Source: Nocardia mexicana NBRC 108244 (lineage in GTDB: Bacteria > Actinomycetota > Actinomycetes > Mycobacteriales > Mycobacteriaceae). Taken from it: DNA of 64,000 nt. The stretch spans positions 101,848 to 165,847 of the forward strand of contig NZ_BDBV01000003.1 of the NCBI RefSeq assembly GCF_001613165.1. The letters run 5' to 3'. Position numbers and translations under genes: made by a program. Positions 35,344-44,719 of this stretch are shown piece by piece. How positions within the stretch are numbered: the stretch's first letter is position 1; each line of letters begins with the position of its first letter. Below the pieces are notes generated by a model that was not told where the DNA came from, made no database searches, and saw only the letters and a program-made list of their open reading frames with translations.

Positions 35344-36516
35344 ATGAACCACAAGCTCTGGTTGCTCGGTCGGCTCACCACGGTCGGCGGGCATGTCTTC
35401 CAGGAGAAGGTCACGCGACCGAGGGCGGTCGGCATCGCCGATATCCCCGCGTCCGGCGCTGCTGTCACAACTCAGTGGCTCACCGCAGTTCTGTGCCGAG
35501 AAGTGGCTGGTGCCGAGGTCCGCGCCTTCACCACCACCGATGGCGGCAGCGGGACTTCCACGCGAGTCGGCATCCATGTCGAATACAACGATGCCGGGCA
35601 TCGGGCTGGATTGCCGGTCGACTTGTTCGCGAAGACGAGTACGTCTCTGCGGCAACGATTGCTGCTGGGTGGGACCGGGGTGATCGACGGAGAAACGCGG
35701 TTCTTCAAGGACTTTCGCCCACGTGTGGAGATGGAGGCACCGCGCGGTTACTGGGGTGCGGTCGACCCTCGGTCGTGGCGGTCGATTGCGCTCATGGAGG
35801 ATGTTGTCGCCACCCGGGATGCTGTGTTCAGCGAGCCGATCGCGCCGGTCACCCGGGAGCAGATGGAGGGGCTGGTACGAAATCTCGCGCGTCTGCACGG
35901 CGGCTTCTGGGAGCATCCATCGGTCAGTGTTCTGCACACCCCGGCGGAGTTCCTGATTTCTCTGCTGTCCGCGATCGATATGAAGACACGCTGTGCTGTC
36001 GGTTTGAAACGGGCGGCAGACGTCGTCCCCGCGGCGCTGCATGGCGAGAACGATCGGCTGTGGGCCGGTGTCGAGCGCGCCCTCGAACTCGCCACACACG
36101 AGATGCCCCGCACCGTACTGCACGGCGATCCGCATATCGGGCAGACCTATCTGACCGGCGATGGGCAGATGGGTTTCGCTGACTGGCAGGTGGTGATGCA
36201 GGGCGGCTGGGCCCACGACTTCGCCTACACAGTGAACTCGGGTTGTGAGCCGGACGATCGGCGTGCCTGGGATCGTGACCTACTGCGGGCCTACCTCGAT
36301 GAGCTCGAACGCTGCGGTGGCAGCCCGCTGTCGTTCGACGACGCCTGGCTCGCCTACCGTCAACAGTCGATGTTCGCCTATGCGGCATGGGCTTTCACGA
36401 TCGGCCGCGCGATCTACCAACCCGAGATGCAGTCGGTACAAACCTGTCTCACGTTGCTGCGGCGGATTACCTCGGCCGTCGATGATCTCGCTTCGCTGGA
36501 CGCTCTCGGCGTCTGA
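35344..36516 (+). CDS. Aminoglycoside phosphotransferase (APH)-family kinase-like protein
   Basis: A 390-residue protein with the kinase-like APH fold. The catalytic loop is VLHGDPHIGQTYL (Brenner motif, near residue 258), and the DFG-equivalent is GFADWQVVMQGG. The N-lobe carries FAKTS, with a plausible ATP-binding Lys. It is closer to the choline/ecdysteroid kinase-like group than to resistance enzymes, so an aminoglycoside substrate should not be assumed. ATG 35344 is the first start before the conserved region; the open frame above it is a shadow of the transporter. It is followed by a P450-like gene on the same strand. Confidence 0.85.
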   Translation: MNHKLWLLGRLTTVGGHVFQEKVTRPRAVGIADIPASGAAVTTQWLTAVLCREVAGAEVRAFTTTDGGSGTSTRVGIHVEYNDAGHRAGLPVDLFAKTSTSLRQRLLLGGTGVIDGETRFFKDFRPRVEMEAPRGYWGAVDPRSWRSIALMEDVVATRDAVFSEPIAPVTREQMEGLVRNLARLHGGFWEHPSVSVLHTPAEFLISLLSAIDMKTRCAVGLKRAADVVPAALHGENDRLWAGVERALELATHEMPRTVLHGDPHIGQTYLTGDGQMGFADWQVVMQGGWAHDFAYTVNSGCEPDDRRAWDRDLLRAYLDELERCGGSPLSFDDAWLAYRQQSMFAYAAWAFTIGRAIYQPEMQSVQTCLTLLRRITSAVDDLASLDALGV

Positions 36517-36646
36517 TCTCGTCCGGCTGTAACTGGTTCGGCAATCCAGGTTGTGTCTTCCCATCGGTGGAATCGGGCCGGTGGGGTTCGACGCCGTACA
36601 GCTGGTAAACCACCCGCGATACCCACCGCACCCTGGAGTCTCCCTG

Positions 36647-37879
36647 TTGAGTGATTCTCAGTCTCTCTCGTATGCAACCGCCCACAGCGCGCCGATGGAT
36701 TTCGACGGGCCGCGGGTTCCGATGTACACACCGGAATTCGCGGCCGACCCGCACACTGCCTATCACGAAATGCGAAGCCGCTACGGTAGTTTGGCGCCGG
36801 TGGAACTCTCACCCGGTGTGCCCGCCACCCTGGTGCTCGGGTACCGCACCGCGGTCCGGATCCTCAACGATCCGGAGCATTTCCCCGCCGATCCCCGCGC
36901 CTGGCAGCGCGGCATCCCCTCCGACTGCCCGGTTCTTCCGATGCTCGAATGGCGGCCTGTCGCCAGCCGCAGCACCGGTGCCGATTATCTGCGCTATCGG
37001 CCGGCCACCACCGAAAGTATCAATGCGGTGGACCTGTACGCGTTGCACGCGACGGTGGAGGCCATCGCTGCCCCGTTGATCGACGGCTTCTGCCGTGACG
37101 GCACCGCCGAACTGATCGAGCAGTACGTCTTCCCGCTGGTCTTCCAGGTCGTCAACACCCTGCTGGGCTGCCCACCCGAGATCGGCCAGCGACTCGCCAT
37201 CGCGACCGCCGCGATCGTCGAGGCCGTCGATTCGGAAGAGGGCAACCGGATGCTCTACGCGGCGCTGATCGAACTCGTCACGCTCAAACGCGGCCAGCCG
37301 GGTAACGACATCACCTCACGGATATTGCGGCACCCGGCCGACCTCGATGATGCCGAGGCGGCCAACCATGTTGCTCAGATCTACGGGACCGGCATCGAAT
37401 TCCTGTTGAACCTGATCGTCAACACCCTGCTGCTGATCATGTCCGACAGCCGCTTCGGCGACAGCGTCGTGGGCGGAACGCTGTCCACCCGCGATGCGCT
37501 GGACGAGGTGTTGTTCGACGACCCACCATTGGCGAATCTACTGATCACCTACCCGCGGCAGCCCGTGCTCGTCGACGACATCTGGCTTCCGGCTCACCAG
37601 CCGGTCGTCATCAGCATGGCCGCATGCAACAACGACCCCTCGATCCGGTCCGACGATTTGACCGGCAACCGTTCCCATCTGGCCTGGGGGGTCGGGCAAC
37701 ACAGTTGCCCCGCACGGATTCCCGCCTACATGATCGCCCAGGACGCCATCGATCAACTGCTCGATATGCTGCCCGAAATGCGATTGAACTTCACAACGGG
37801 CCGGCCGACCTGGCGGCCCGGACCATTCCACCGCGCGCTGACCGAGTTGCCCGTGACGTTCGTACCCGCCACAGGCTAG
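36647..37879 (+). CDS. Cytochrome P450 lacking the ExxR motif (CYP157-like)
   Basis: A P450-fold protein of about 410 residues. The heme region is HLAWGVGQHSCPAR, with the thiolate Cys354; the usual Phe is Trp and the residue after Cys-x is not Gly. The K-helix has DEVLFDDPP instead of ExxR, and the I-helix lacks the acid-alcohol pair (YGTGIEF). Streptomyces CYP157 proteins, often beside conservon operons, share this lack of ExxR. Catalytic ability is therefore uncertain. The start is unclear: TTG 36647 has GGAG upstream; ATG 36695 begins the conserved part; the open frame reaches 36551. Confidence 0.8.
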   Translation: MSDSQSLSYATAHSAPMDFDGPRVPMYTPEFAADPHTAYHEMRSRYGSLAPVELSPGVPATLVLGYRTAVRILNDPEHFPADPRAWQRGIPSDCPVLPMLEWRPVASRSTGADYLRYRPATTESINAVDLYALHATVEAIAAPLIDGFCRDGTAELIEQYVFPLVFQVVNTLLGCPPEIGQRLAIATAAIVEAVDSEEGNRMLYAALIELVTLKRGQPGNDITSRILRHPADLDDAEAANHVAQIYGTGIEFLLNLIVNTLLLIMSDSRFGDSVVGGTLSTRDALDEVLFDDPPLANLLITYPRQPVLVDDIWLPAHQPVVISMAACNNDPSIRSDDLTGNRSHLAWGVGQHSCPARIPAYMIAQDAIDQLLDMLPEMRLNFTTGRPTWRPGPFHRALTELPVTFVPATG

Positions 37880-38004
37880 GACGTGGCGGGCGGCGTGTGC
37901 TGCCACACTGGTTGCTCGCGAAGGTCGCCTGCTGTCGAGAGGAGGAGGCCGATGTGTCCTGTGCGACAGTCTCAATCGGCTGCCCAGGAGTTGAGCAGTG
38001 CGGT

Positions 38005-38595
38005 TCAGTGAGGTGGGGTGGCTGCGTCGAGGAGGGCCGTGGCGGCGGCTCTGGCGGGGTGGGTGCTGGCGGTGTCGTTGAGGACCATCGAGCGGGTGGC
38101 GGCGCCGTCGGCGAGGATCGCGAGTTGTTCGCCCAGGAGTCGGGGGTGCGCGACTCCCAGGGTGCCCACCAGCTCGGTCAGGCGATCGACGAAACGACGC
38201 TTCTGCTCGGCCGCGTAGCGGTGGACGGGGCTGTGCGGGTCCGGGAATTCGGCGGCGGCGTCGACGAAGGGGCAGCCGCGGATCGGGCCGTCGCCGTGAT
38301 CCGGGATCGTGAACAAGGCCAGGAGCCGTTCGCGAGGAGGCAGGTCCTCTCGCTCCAGCACGCCCTCCGTGGTGCGTCCAGATTCGAGCAGGTGCCGGAG
38401 GTAGCCGACGACGAGCTCGTCCTTGGTCGAAAAGTGCGTGTACAGAGTGCGTTTGGATACGGGAGCGGCGGCGGCGACCTGCTCCATCCCCGTCGCGGTG
38501 ATCCCCTGCGACTCGAACAGCGCGGTGGCCGCCGCCAGGATGCGCTCACGACCGCCCCGGCCGCGGCGACGTCGGATCGTCTGCACCTCGCTCAC
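38005..38595 (-). CDS. TetR-family regulator, divergent from a nitroreductase
   Basis: A 196-residue protein. The basic start RRRRGRGGRERILAAATALF leads into the HTH MEQVAAAAPVSKRTLYTHFSTKDEL at about 38-62. The ligand domain contains RGCPFVDAAAEFPDPHSPVHRYA, typical of the TetR_C group that controls oxidoreductases. The divergent nitroreductase gene and two near-identical palindromes between them indicate local control. ATG 38595 gives a normal N-terminus. Confidence 0.92.
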   Translation of the reverse strand: MSEVQTIRRRRGRGGRERILAAATALFESQGITATGMEQVAAAAPVSKRTLYTHFSTKDELVVGYLRHLLESGRTTEGVLEREDLPPRERLLALFTIPDHGDGPIRGCPFVDAAAEFPDPHSPVHRYAAEQKRRFVDRLTELVGTLGVAHPRLLGEQLAILADGAATRSMVLNDTASTHPARAAATALLDAATPPH

Positions 38596-38602
38596 GCCTA
38601 AA

Positions 38603-38620
38603 GCATACGGTCCCGTGTAC
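38603..38620. promoter_or_regulatory. TetR operator, copy 1
   Basis: GCATACGG-TC-CCGTGTAC is a palindrome next to the TetR start codon. It resembles the core of the second site 35 bp away (GTAAACGG-CT-CCGTATAC). It probably mediates autoregulation. Confidence 0.5.
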
Positions 38621-38654
38621 TTAACAGGCTAACGCGTGCTAACCTCCCCATCAT

Positions 38655-38678
38655 TATGTAAACGGCTCCGTATACATA
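38655..38678. promoter_or_regulatory. TetR operator, copy 2
   Basis: A 24 bp palindrome with half-sites TATGTAAACGG and CCGTATACATA; 20 of 24 positions are symmetrical. It ends 21 nt before the nitroreductase GTG, so a bound repressor would cover its promoter. Confidence 0.6.
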
Positions 38679-38698
38679 AGAATTCAGGAGGAGAAGCC

Positions 38699-39385
38699 GT
38701 GACCAGCCCCCTCACCGCCGCGCCCGACTACGCCGAGCGACTGATCCGTTCCCGGCGAGCCGTGCGCGCCTTCCGGCCCGACCCGGTCCCGACCGACACG
38801 ATGCGGGCGATCTTCTCGCTGGCGGGTGCGGCCCCCTCGAACTCCAACACCCAGCCGTGGACCGTCGAAGTGGTCAGCGGCGCGATGCGCGATCGGCTCG
38901 GCGACGCACTGGTGGCCGCCCACGCGCACAACCTCCTGTCCGTGGACTTCCCCTACCGAGACGAGCTCTACAGCGACGTGCATCAGCGGCGCCGCAGGGA
39001 TTTCGGCGAAACCATCTACGCCGCACTGGGTATCGACCGCGGCGACCGTGCGGCACGCGATGCGCACAACGCGGAAAGCCTGCGGTTCTACGGCGCGCCC
39101 CACGTCGCGCTGCTGTGCGCCCCCGCCAACGCGGACGCACGGATGACCGCCGATCTGGGCATGTACGGCCAGACGCTGCTTCTGGCGATGACCGCCTACG
39201 GGGTAGCCAGCTGCCCCCAGGGCCTGCTCGGCTTCTACGGCAACACAATTCGCGAAACCTTGAATATCCGGGACAGCAAGGTGCTTTTCGGAATCTCCTT
39301 CGGCTACGCCCTCGAGAACGCGCCGGTCAACAACCTCACGATCACTCGCGCGGAACTCGACGAAACAACCAGATTCCACGAATGA
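38699..39385 (+). CDS. Nitroreductase-family FMN oxidoreductase
   Basis: A 228-residue protein of the NfsB/NfnB-like fold. The FMN phosphate-binding SRRAVRAFRPDPVP is near residue 20, APSNSNTQPWTVEVV near 50, and the C-terminal YGVASCPQGLLGFYGNTIRETLNI. It reduces nitroaromatics or quinones with NAD(P)H. GTG 38699 is preceded by AGGAGGAG. It is controlled by the divergent TetR. The rifampicin monooxygenase gene follows about 100 bp downstream, so the two may act in one stress response, though they seem to have separate promoters. Confidence 0.92.
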   Translation: MTSPLTAAPDYAERLIRSRRAVRAFRPDPVPTDTMRAIFSLAGAAPSNSNTQPWTVEVVSGAMRDRLGDALVAAHAHNLLSVDFPYRDELYSDVHQRRRRDFGETIYAALGIDRGDRAARDAHNAESLRFYGAPHVALLCAPANADARMTADLGMYGQTLLLAMTAYGVASCPQGLLGFYGNTIRETLNIRDSKVLFGISFGYALENAPVNNLTITRAELDETTRFHE

Positions 39386-40948
<1,563 letters not shown>

Positions 40949-40961
40949 GAGCCGGTTGTGT

Positions 40962-41879
40962 CTACTTGTTCGCCTCGCCCGCCCGGCTCGCGTCACCGTG
41001 TGTCGCCGTCCACTCGCGCATCGCGGTGACGAATTCCTCGGGCGCGTCGGACTCCGCGTAGGTTCCGGCGCCCTCGATGATCACGGTCTCGTGGTTGGTG
41101 AAGGTCGCTTCCAGGCGCTCTCGCTCCCGGGGGCGGAAGGCGATGTCGGCGTCTCCCCACACGATCAGGGTCGGCAGGTGAGACAGATCGGCGAGGCCCG
41201 CCTCGACCTCGGCGAAGAAGTCTCGGCTGGCGAGGACCCGACCGGGAAATACCGCGGAGGCTATTCGCCGCTCGGGGGTGTCCATAGCCCGGCGGTAGTG
41301 GGACATCTCGGCGGCCGTCAGTTTCCGGCGTCGATGGCCCAGGGGGATGAACATGTTGACGACGAAGTTCAGCCGCCGGGCCAGGAAGCGCCCCGGGGGT
41401 CCACCGAAGATGCGTGAGAAGTACTCGAAGTGGAAGTCGCCGTTGACGGGCCAGGCCCACGTGTTGGCAAGCACCAGCCGATCGAAGACGCCCGGCAGCC
41501 GCTGCGCGGTAGCCAGGCCGATCAGCCCGCCCCAGTCCTGCCCGACCAGGGTGACCTTCTCGAGGCCGAGCGTCTCGGCGAACGCGGTGACCACGTCCGC
41601 GTGCTCCTCGGGGAAGTAGCGGTAGCCGGGCCGCGGCGTCGACAGGCCGAAGCCCGGATAGTCGAGGGCGATGCACCGGAAGTCGTCGCGTAGCGCACGG
41701 ATCACGTCGCGCCACAGGAACGACCAGGTCGGGTTGCCGTGCAGGAACAGCAGCGTGGGACCCGACCCCTCGTCGATGTAATGCACTGTGTGCCCGTCGA
41801 TTTCGATGAACCGGCTCTCGAACGGGAACAGCTCGTCGTCGACCCATGCGGGCCGCACACTCTCGGTGATCTCGGCCAT
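40962..41879 (-). CDS. Haloalkane-dehalogenase-like alpha/beta hydrolase lacking the catalytic His
   Basis: A 305-residue alpha/beta hydrolase. HGNPTWSFLWRDV holds the Asn/Trp halide pair, GQDWGGLIGLA the nucleophile Asp, and VWGDADIAF the possible acid. In this family the catalytic His sits in a GxGHxxxED-type segment. Here that segment is EGAGTYAESDAPEEF, so the His is Thr (codon ACC). The enzyme may be inactive, use another base, or act as a binding protein. ATG 41879 has GGAGG ten nt upstream. It is divergent from an HxlR regulator. Confidence 0.85.
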   Translation of the reverse strand: MAEITESVRPAWVDDELFPFESRFIEIDGHTVHYIDEGSGPTLLFLHGNPTWSFLWRDVIRALRDDFRCIALDYPGFGLSTPRPGYRYFPEEHADVVTAFAETLGLEKVTLVGQDWGGLIGLATAQRLPGVFDRLVLANTWAWPVNGDFHFEYFSRIFGGPPGRFLARRLNFVVNMFIPLGHRRRKLTAAEMSHYRRAMDTPERRIASAVFPGRVLASRDFFAEVEAGLADLSHLPTLIVWGDADIAFRPRERERLEATFTNHETVIIEGAGTYAESDAPEEFVTAMREWTATHGDASRAGEANK

Positions 41880-41911
41880 GGCGGCCCCCTCCTGGCTCAT
41901 TCCTACGATAG

Positions 41912-41945
41912 ACTTGAGCCTTTCACGCACACTTGAGAAAATCAA
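41912..41945. promoter_or_regulatory. Possible HxlR operator region
   Basis: ACTTGAG is repeated directly at 41912-41918 and 41931-41937, and the second copy forms a palindrome CTTGA-gaaaa-TCAAG (41932-41945) in the 79 bp spacer between the divergent hydrolase and HxlR genes. The repeats are seen; binding is inferred. Confidence 0.4.
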
Positions 41946-41958
41946 GCACGAGGTAGAA

Positions 41959-42585
41959 ATGCGTAGCTACGGCCAGTACTGCGGGCTCGCCCGATCACTC
42001 GAGGTCGTGGGCGATCGGTGGAACCTGCTCATCGTCCGCCAACTCCTCATCGCCCCCGCCCGTTACCGGGACCTGATCGACGGCCTCCCCGGCATCGCGA
42101 CCAACCTGCTCGCCGACCGGCTCCGCGACCTCGAAGCCTCGGGCGTGATCGAGCGGCGACTGGCCGGTGCGGGCAGCGTCGTCGAGTACGCGCTCACTCC
42201 GTGGGGCGCCGAGCTGCGCGAGCCGATCGAGAGCCTGATCCGATGGTCCACCCCACTGATGGTCCGCGGCCCCGACGGCGATTCCTTCCGCCCCGAGTGG
42301 CTCGCCCTCGCCGTCCCCGCCCTCCTCGACGCCCGAGTCGAGACCCGCCCCACGGCAATGATCGGCCTCGAGATCGGCGGCCCACCCCTCCAACTCCGCG
42401 CGACGCCTTCGGGTTTCGACGTCACCCCACACGACGACCGCCCCCTCGACGCCACCCTCCGCGCCGACCCCGCCTACATCCTCGGCCTCGCCGCCGGCGC
42501 CCTCCCCCTCACCGAAGCCCGCACCCACGGCCTGATCGAAATCGAGGGCGACGAATCCATCGTCCACACAGTCTTCGCCGCCTGA
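41959..42585 (+). CDS. HxlR-family regulator
   Basis: A 208-residue protein with an N-terminal HxlR winged helix: MRSYGQYCGLARSLEVVGDRW with the redox-type Cys near residue 8, ARYRDLIDGLPGIATNLLADRL, and the wing EYALTPWGAEL. A C-terminal domain of about 100 residues is larger than usual for HxlR and resembles the SCP2-like tail seen in some members (RATPSGFDVTP, TLRADPAYILGLAAG). ATG 41959 begins the conserved part, and GAGGTAG precedes it. It probably controls the divergent hydrolase. Confidence 0.9.
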   Translation: MRSYGQYCGLARSLEVVGDRWNLLIVRQLLIAPARYRDLIDGLPGIATNLLADRLRDLEASGVIERRLAGAGSVVEYALTPWGAELREPIESLIRWSTPLMVRGPDGDSFRPEWLALAVPALLDARVETRPTAMIGLEIGGPPLQLRATPSGFDVTPHDDRPLDATLRADPAYILGLAAGALPLTEARTHGLIEIEGDESIVHTVFAA

Positions 42586-42680
42586 CAGCGCATGCCCGGC
42601 GCTCAGAAATCGACTGCCCCCAACTGAATACCGGATGGGGCTTGGCAGCAAGGCACAACCCGCATCCGCGACTTCGGCCG

Positions 42681-43307
42681 CTACGGCCAGCGGCCGCCTA
42701 CTCCCGGATTGGCCAGCACCGGCAGACCGGTCGCACGCATCCTCGCTGCCGACCACCTGGCTGCCGTGAGAAATGCGTGAAACCCGTTCCACGCGTTGCC
42801 CTGCAGATTCAAAGGTACATCGAGCGTCGCGATCAGCTCATCCTCGAGAACCCAGGGCGACGTGTCGGTTATCCATGAAACCAGCGCATTTTCGTGCATC
42901 CATTGCGACAACAGACGCTCTCCCCGGCCGAAATGCAGTCGCTTGCCCGAGCCGAACAACCGGAGTTCGATCCCAAGCTCATCCGACAGCAGACACCCGA
43001 GTGTCAACCGCAGAGTCGAACCGGCGGCATTACCCGTGTAATGCGTCCTGATCCTCGATCTAATGGTCTGCCGACTCGGCGCCTTCCCGTTCGACGGCGG
43101 CTTCGACGGCCCGATTCCGATGTAGAGCAGCGTAAGACCGTCCTTCGTAGCGCAGCACCCAGCATCGATCTCAGCTGGGAGTCTCCGAAACCACCAGCCA
43201 TAGACGCCACGCTCCGCCGGGACAGGAGATGGCTTAGCAAGCACCTCGGCGCGGGAATACGGCCGAGCCGCCAGATAGTCCGCCAGCCGCGACGAGTCAG
43301 TTGCCAC
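42681..43307 (-). CDS. GIY-YIG nuclease-fold protein
   Basis: A 208-residue protein from GTG 43307. The GIY part is RGVYGWWFRR, the YIG part LTLLYIGIGPSK, and a basic helix TIRSRIRTHYTG follows with the conserved Arg. The C-terminal half (LLSQWMHENALVSWI, LEDELIATLDVPLNLQGN) is typical of stand-alone actinobacterial GIY-YIG proteins. The frame stays open up to 43535, but the added sequence is not family-like. Third-position GC is lower than in the core genes, as in the Fic genes next to it, which suggests acquisition by transfer. Confidence 0.8.
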   Translation of the reverse strand: MATDSSRLADYLAARPYSRAEVLAKPSPVPAERGVYGWWFRRLPAEIDAGCCATKDGLTLLYIGIGPSKPPSNGKAPSRQTIRSRIRTHYTGNAAGSTLRLTLGCLLSDELGIELRLFGSGKRLHFGRGERLLSQWMHENALVSWITDTSPWVLEDELIATLDVPLNLQGNAWNGFHAFLTAARWSAARMRATGLPVLANPGVGGRWP

Positions 43308-43777
43308 GCAACAAATCGTGACACGACCAGCCGCGCAATGCGCCCAGCGCGGCCACCAGCACTCCGGCGGATGGCGAGGTGCGCGCTCAACATCCGTGGC
43401 GATAGTCCTCGTTCTCCACTCGACGGATTCAAGGGCAACACCCTCATCGTTGCCGGGCACGGCCGAGAAGCCCGCGAAACACTCGAACAGGTCATCGCAG
43501 ATCTCCCCCGAGGAGTCGATCAAACAGCGAACCATCTACCTCGCCGACCTCGCCGCCGCGGTCAGCAATGGACCGAATCAAGACGGTTCGCCAGACGCTC
43601 CGCCAGTGGGATTGGCTGCCAGCCATCCGAAACCTCGACGACCGACCTACGACTGGCACACCACCGTCAACTCACTCGTCGGCTTGCCGAACCATTCTCC
43701 GCCGCAGCAATTTCCGACGCTTCGAGAATCCGACCGGACCCGCACGACTCCGGCTGGCCGAGCCTCGCATCCGCGGA
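43308..43777. other. Gene-free or decayed spacer
   Basis: No convincing gene. Several open frames cross it on both strands, but none has a family signature or ribosome site. Short protein-like stretches, such as VSDGWQPIPLAERLANRL on the minus strand near 43590-43645, end in stops and switch frames. Together with lowered GC, this looks like the remnant of one or more acquired genes. Confidence 0.45.
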
Positions 43778-44380
43778 TTAGACCGCGCCGAACCTATACG
43801 CTTCCCAGAATTCCTTCATCGGGAACAATGAACTGTCGATATCGTACGCGTTGAGTGCAGCCAGGTAGGCCCGGAAAGCATCTGTGTCTTTCTCGACGTA
43901 AAGGGGCACTACAGGCAGGTCGAGGCGTTGTATCATCTCCGCCAACAGCAGCCGCACGGCTCGACCATTGAAATCCTTGAATGGATGAATGTGCAGGAAC
44001 TCGGCTTCGATGTATGCGAGCGCCTCAATCTGGAAGTCAAGGTTATCATTCGCATACTGAAGCCGGGCTTGTGCATGGTCGACCATTTCCAACATGCGCC
44101 GTTGTACGTGAAAATGTTCAGGCGGGTAATGACTTCCAACGCGTACAGCACAGGACCGCCACTCGCCTGCGATGTCGGGAATCACTTCCTGCAATATTCT
44201 TCGGTGAAATCCACGTATCAGCTCGACGTCGAAGCGCAGATCACTGAACTCGCCCCTCGCGATCCCGTCCATCGTGACCCGAAGCGGTTCTGCGATCAGA
44301 TCGGAAATCTCGGCGTACGTCTTCGCGCCGAATGGTGTATCGAAGGTACGAGTCAGGCTGACATCTTCAACGGGCTCCAC
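43778..44380 (-). CDS. Fic-domain protein
   Basis: A 200-residue Fido-fold protein. The catalytic segment is HIHPFKDFNGRAVR: the His, Pro-Phe, Asn-Gly-Arg and final Arg are all in place, but the usual HPFxxGNGR glycine is Phe. A flap strand is plausible in FHVQRRMLEMVDHAQ. Fic proteins AMPylate or otherwise modify proteins. GTG 44380 is preceded by GAGGA. It lies 31 nt after a 59-residue ORF that looks like a VbhA/FicA-type antitoxin, so the pair is probably a toxin-antitoxin module. Confidence 0.88.
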   Translation of the reverse strand: MEPVEDVSLTRTFDTPFGAKTYAEISDLIAEPLRVTMDGIARGEFSDLRFDVELIRGFHRRILQEVIPDIAGEWRSCAVRVGSHYPPEHFHVQRRMLEMVDHAQARLQYANDNLDFQIEALAYIEAEFLHIHPFKDFNGRAVRLLLAEMIQRLDLPVVPLYVEKDTDAFRAYLAALNAYDIDSSLFPMKEFWEAYRFGAV

Positions 44381-44411
44381 CGATCAGGTCCTCGCTCGTC
44401 GTGTAGGCGGT

Positions 44412-44591
44412 TCAGACGTCCTTCGACTGGCGCCGACACGCCCGTTCGATCCAATCGGCGGAAACCGGCTCATCTTCCATGGCCATGCTGCCCACAACCT
44501 GGTCGACGACAGCCGCTCGACGAAGGCGGACCTTCTCCGACCTCGGGAGAGCACGCCACGCGGCAACCTTCCTCGCTACCTCTGTACCCAT
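44412..44591 (-). CDS. 59-residue antitoxin-like partner of the Fic protein
   Basis: ATG 44591 opens MGTEVARKVAAWRALP, then SEKVRLRRAAVVDQVV, and ends in MEDEPVSADWIERACRR and SKDV. I read it directly from the complement. The layout, a basic helix followed by an acidic EPVSADWIERACRR helix, resembles VbhA-family antitoxins, where a short helix with a Ser/Thr-x3-Glu pattern blocks the Fic ATP site; that exact pattern is not obvious here. It sits directly upstream of the Fic gene on the same strand. Confidence 0.7.
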   Translation of the reverse strand: MGTEVARKVAAWRALPRSEKVRLRRAAVVDQVVGSMAMEDEPVSADWIERACRRQSKDV

Positions 44592-44719
44592 GACGACACA
44601 CCTCCCTTCCTGGATCTATCCGCCAAGGATACGGCTACACGCCATCGATCACCAAGATCCGTACGGACCTCGAGGCGACAACATCGCGGTGCAATGTCGT
44701 TGTATTGGAGTCTGGGAAG

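Noticed and set aside
43318..43854. 178-codon plus-strand frame
   Set aside because: Overlaps other frames in the decayed spacer, has no ribosome site and reads Ser/Thr/Pro-rich sequence without motifs.
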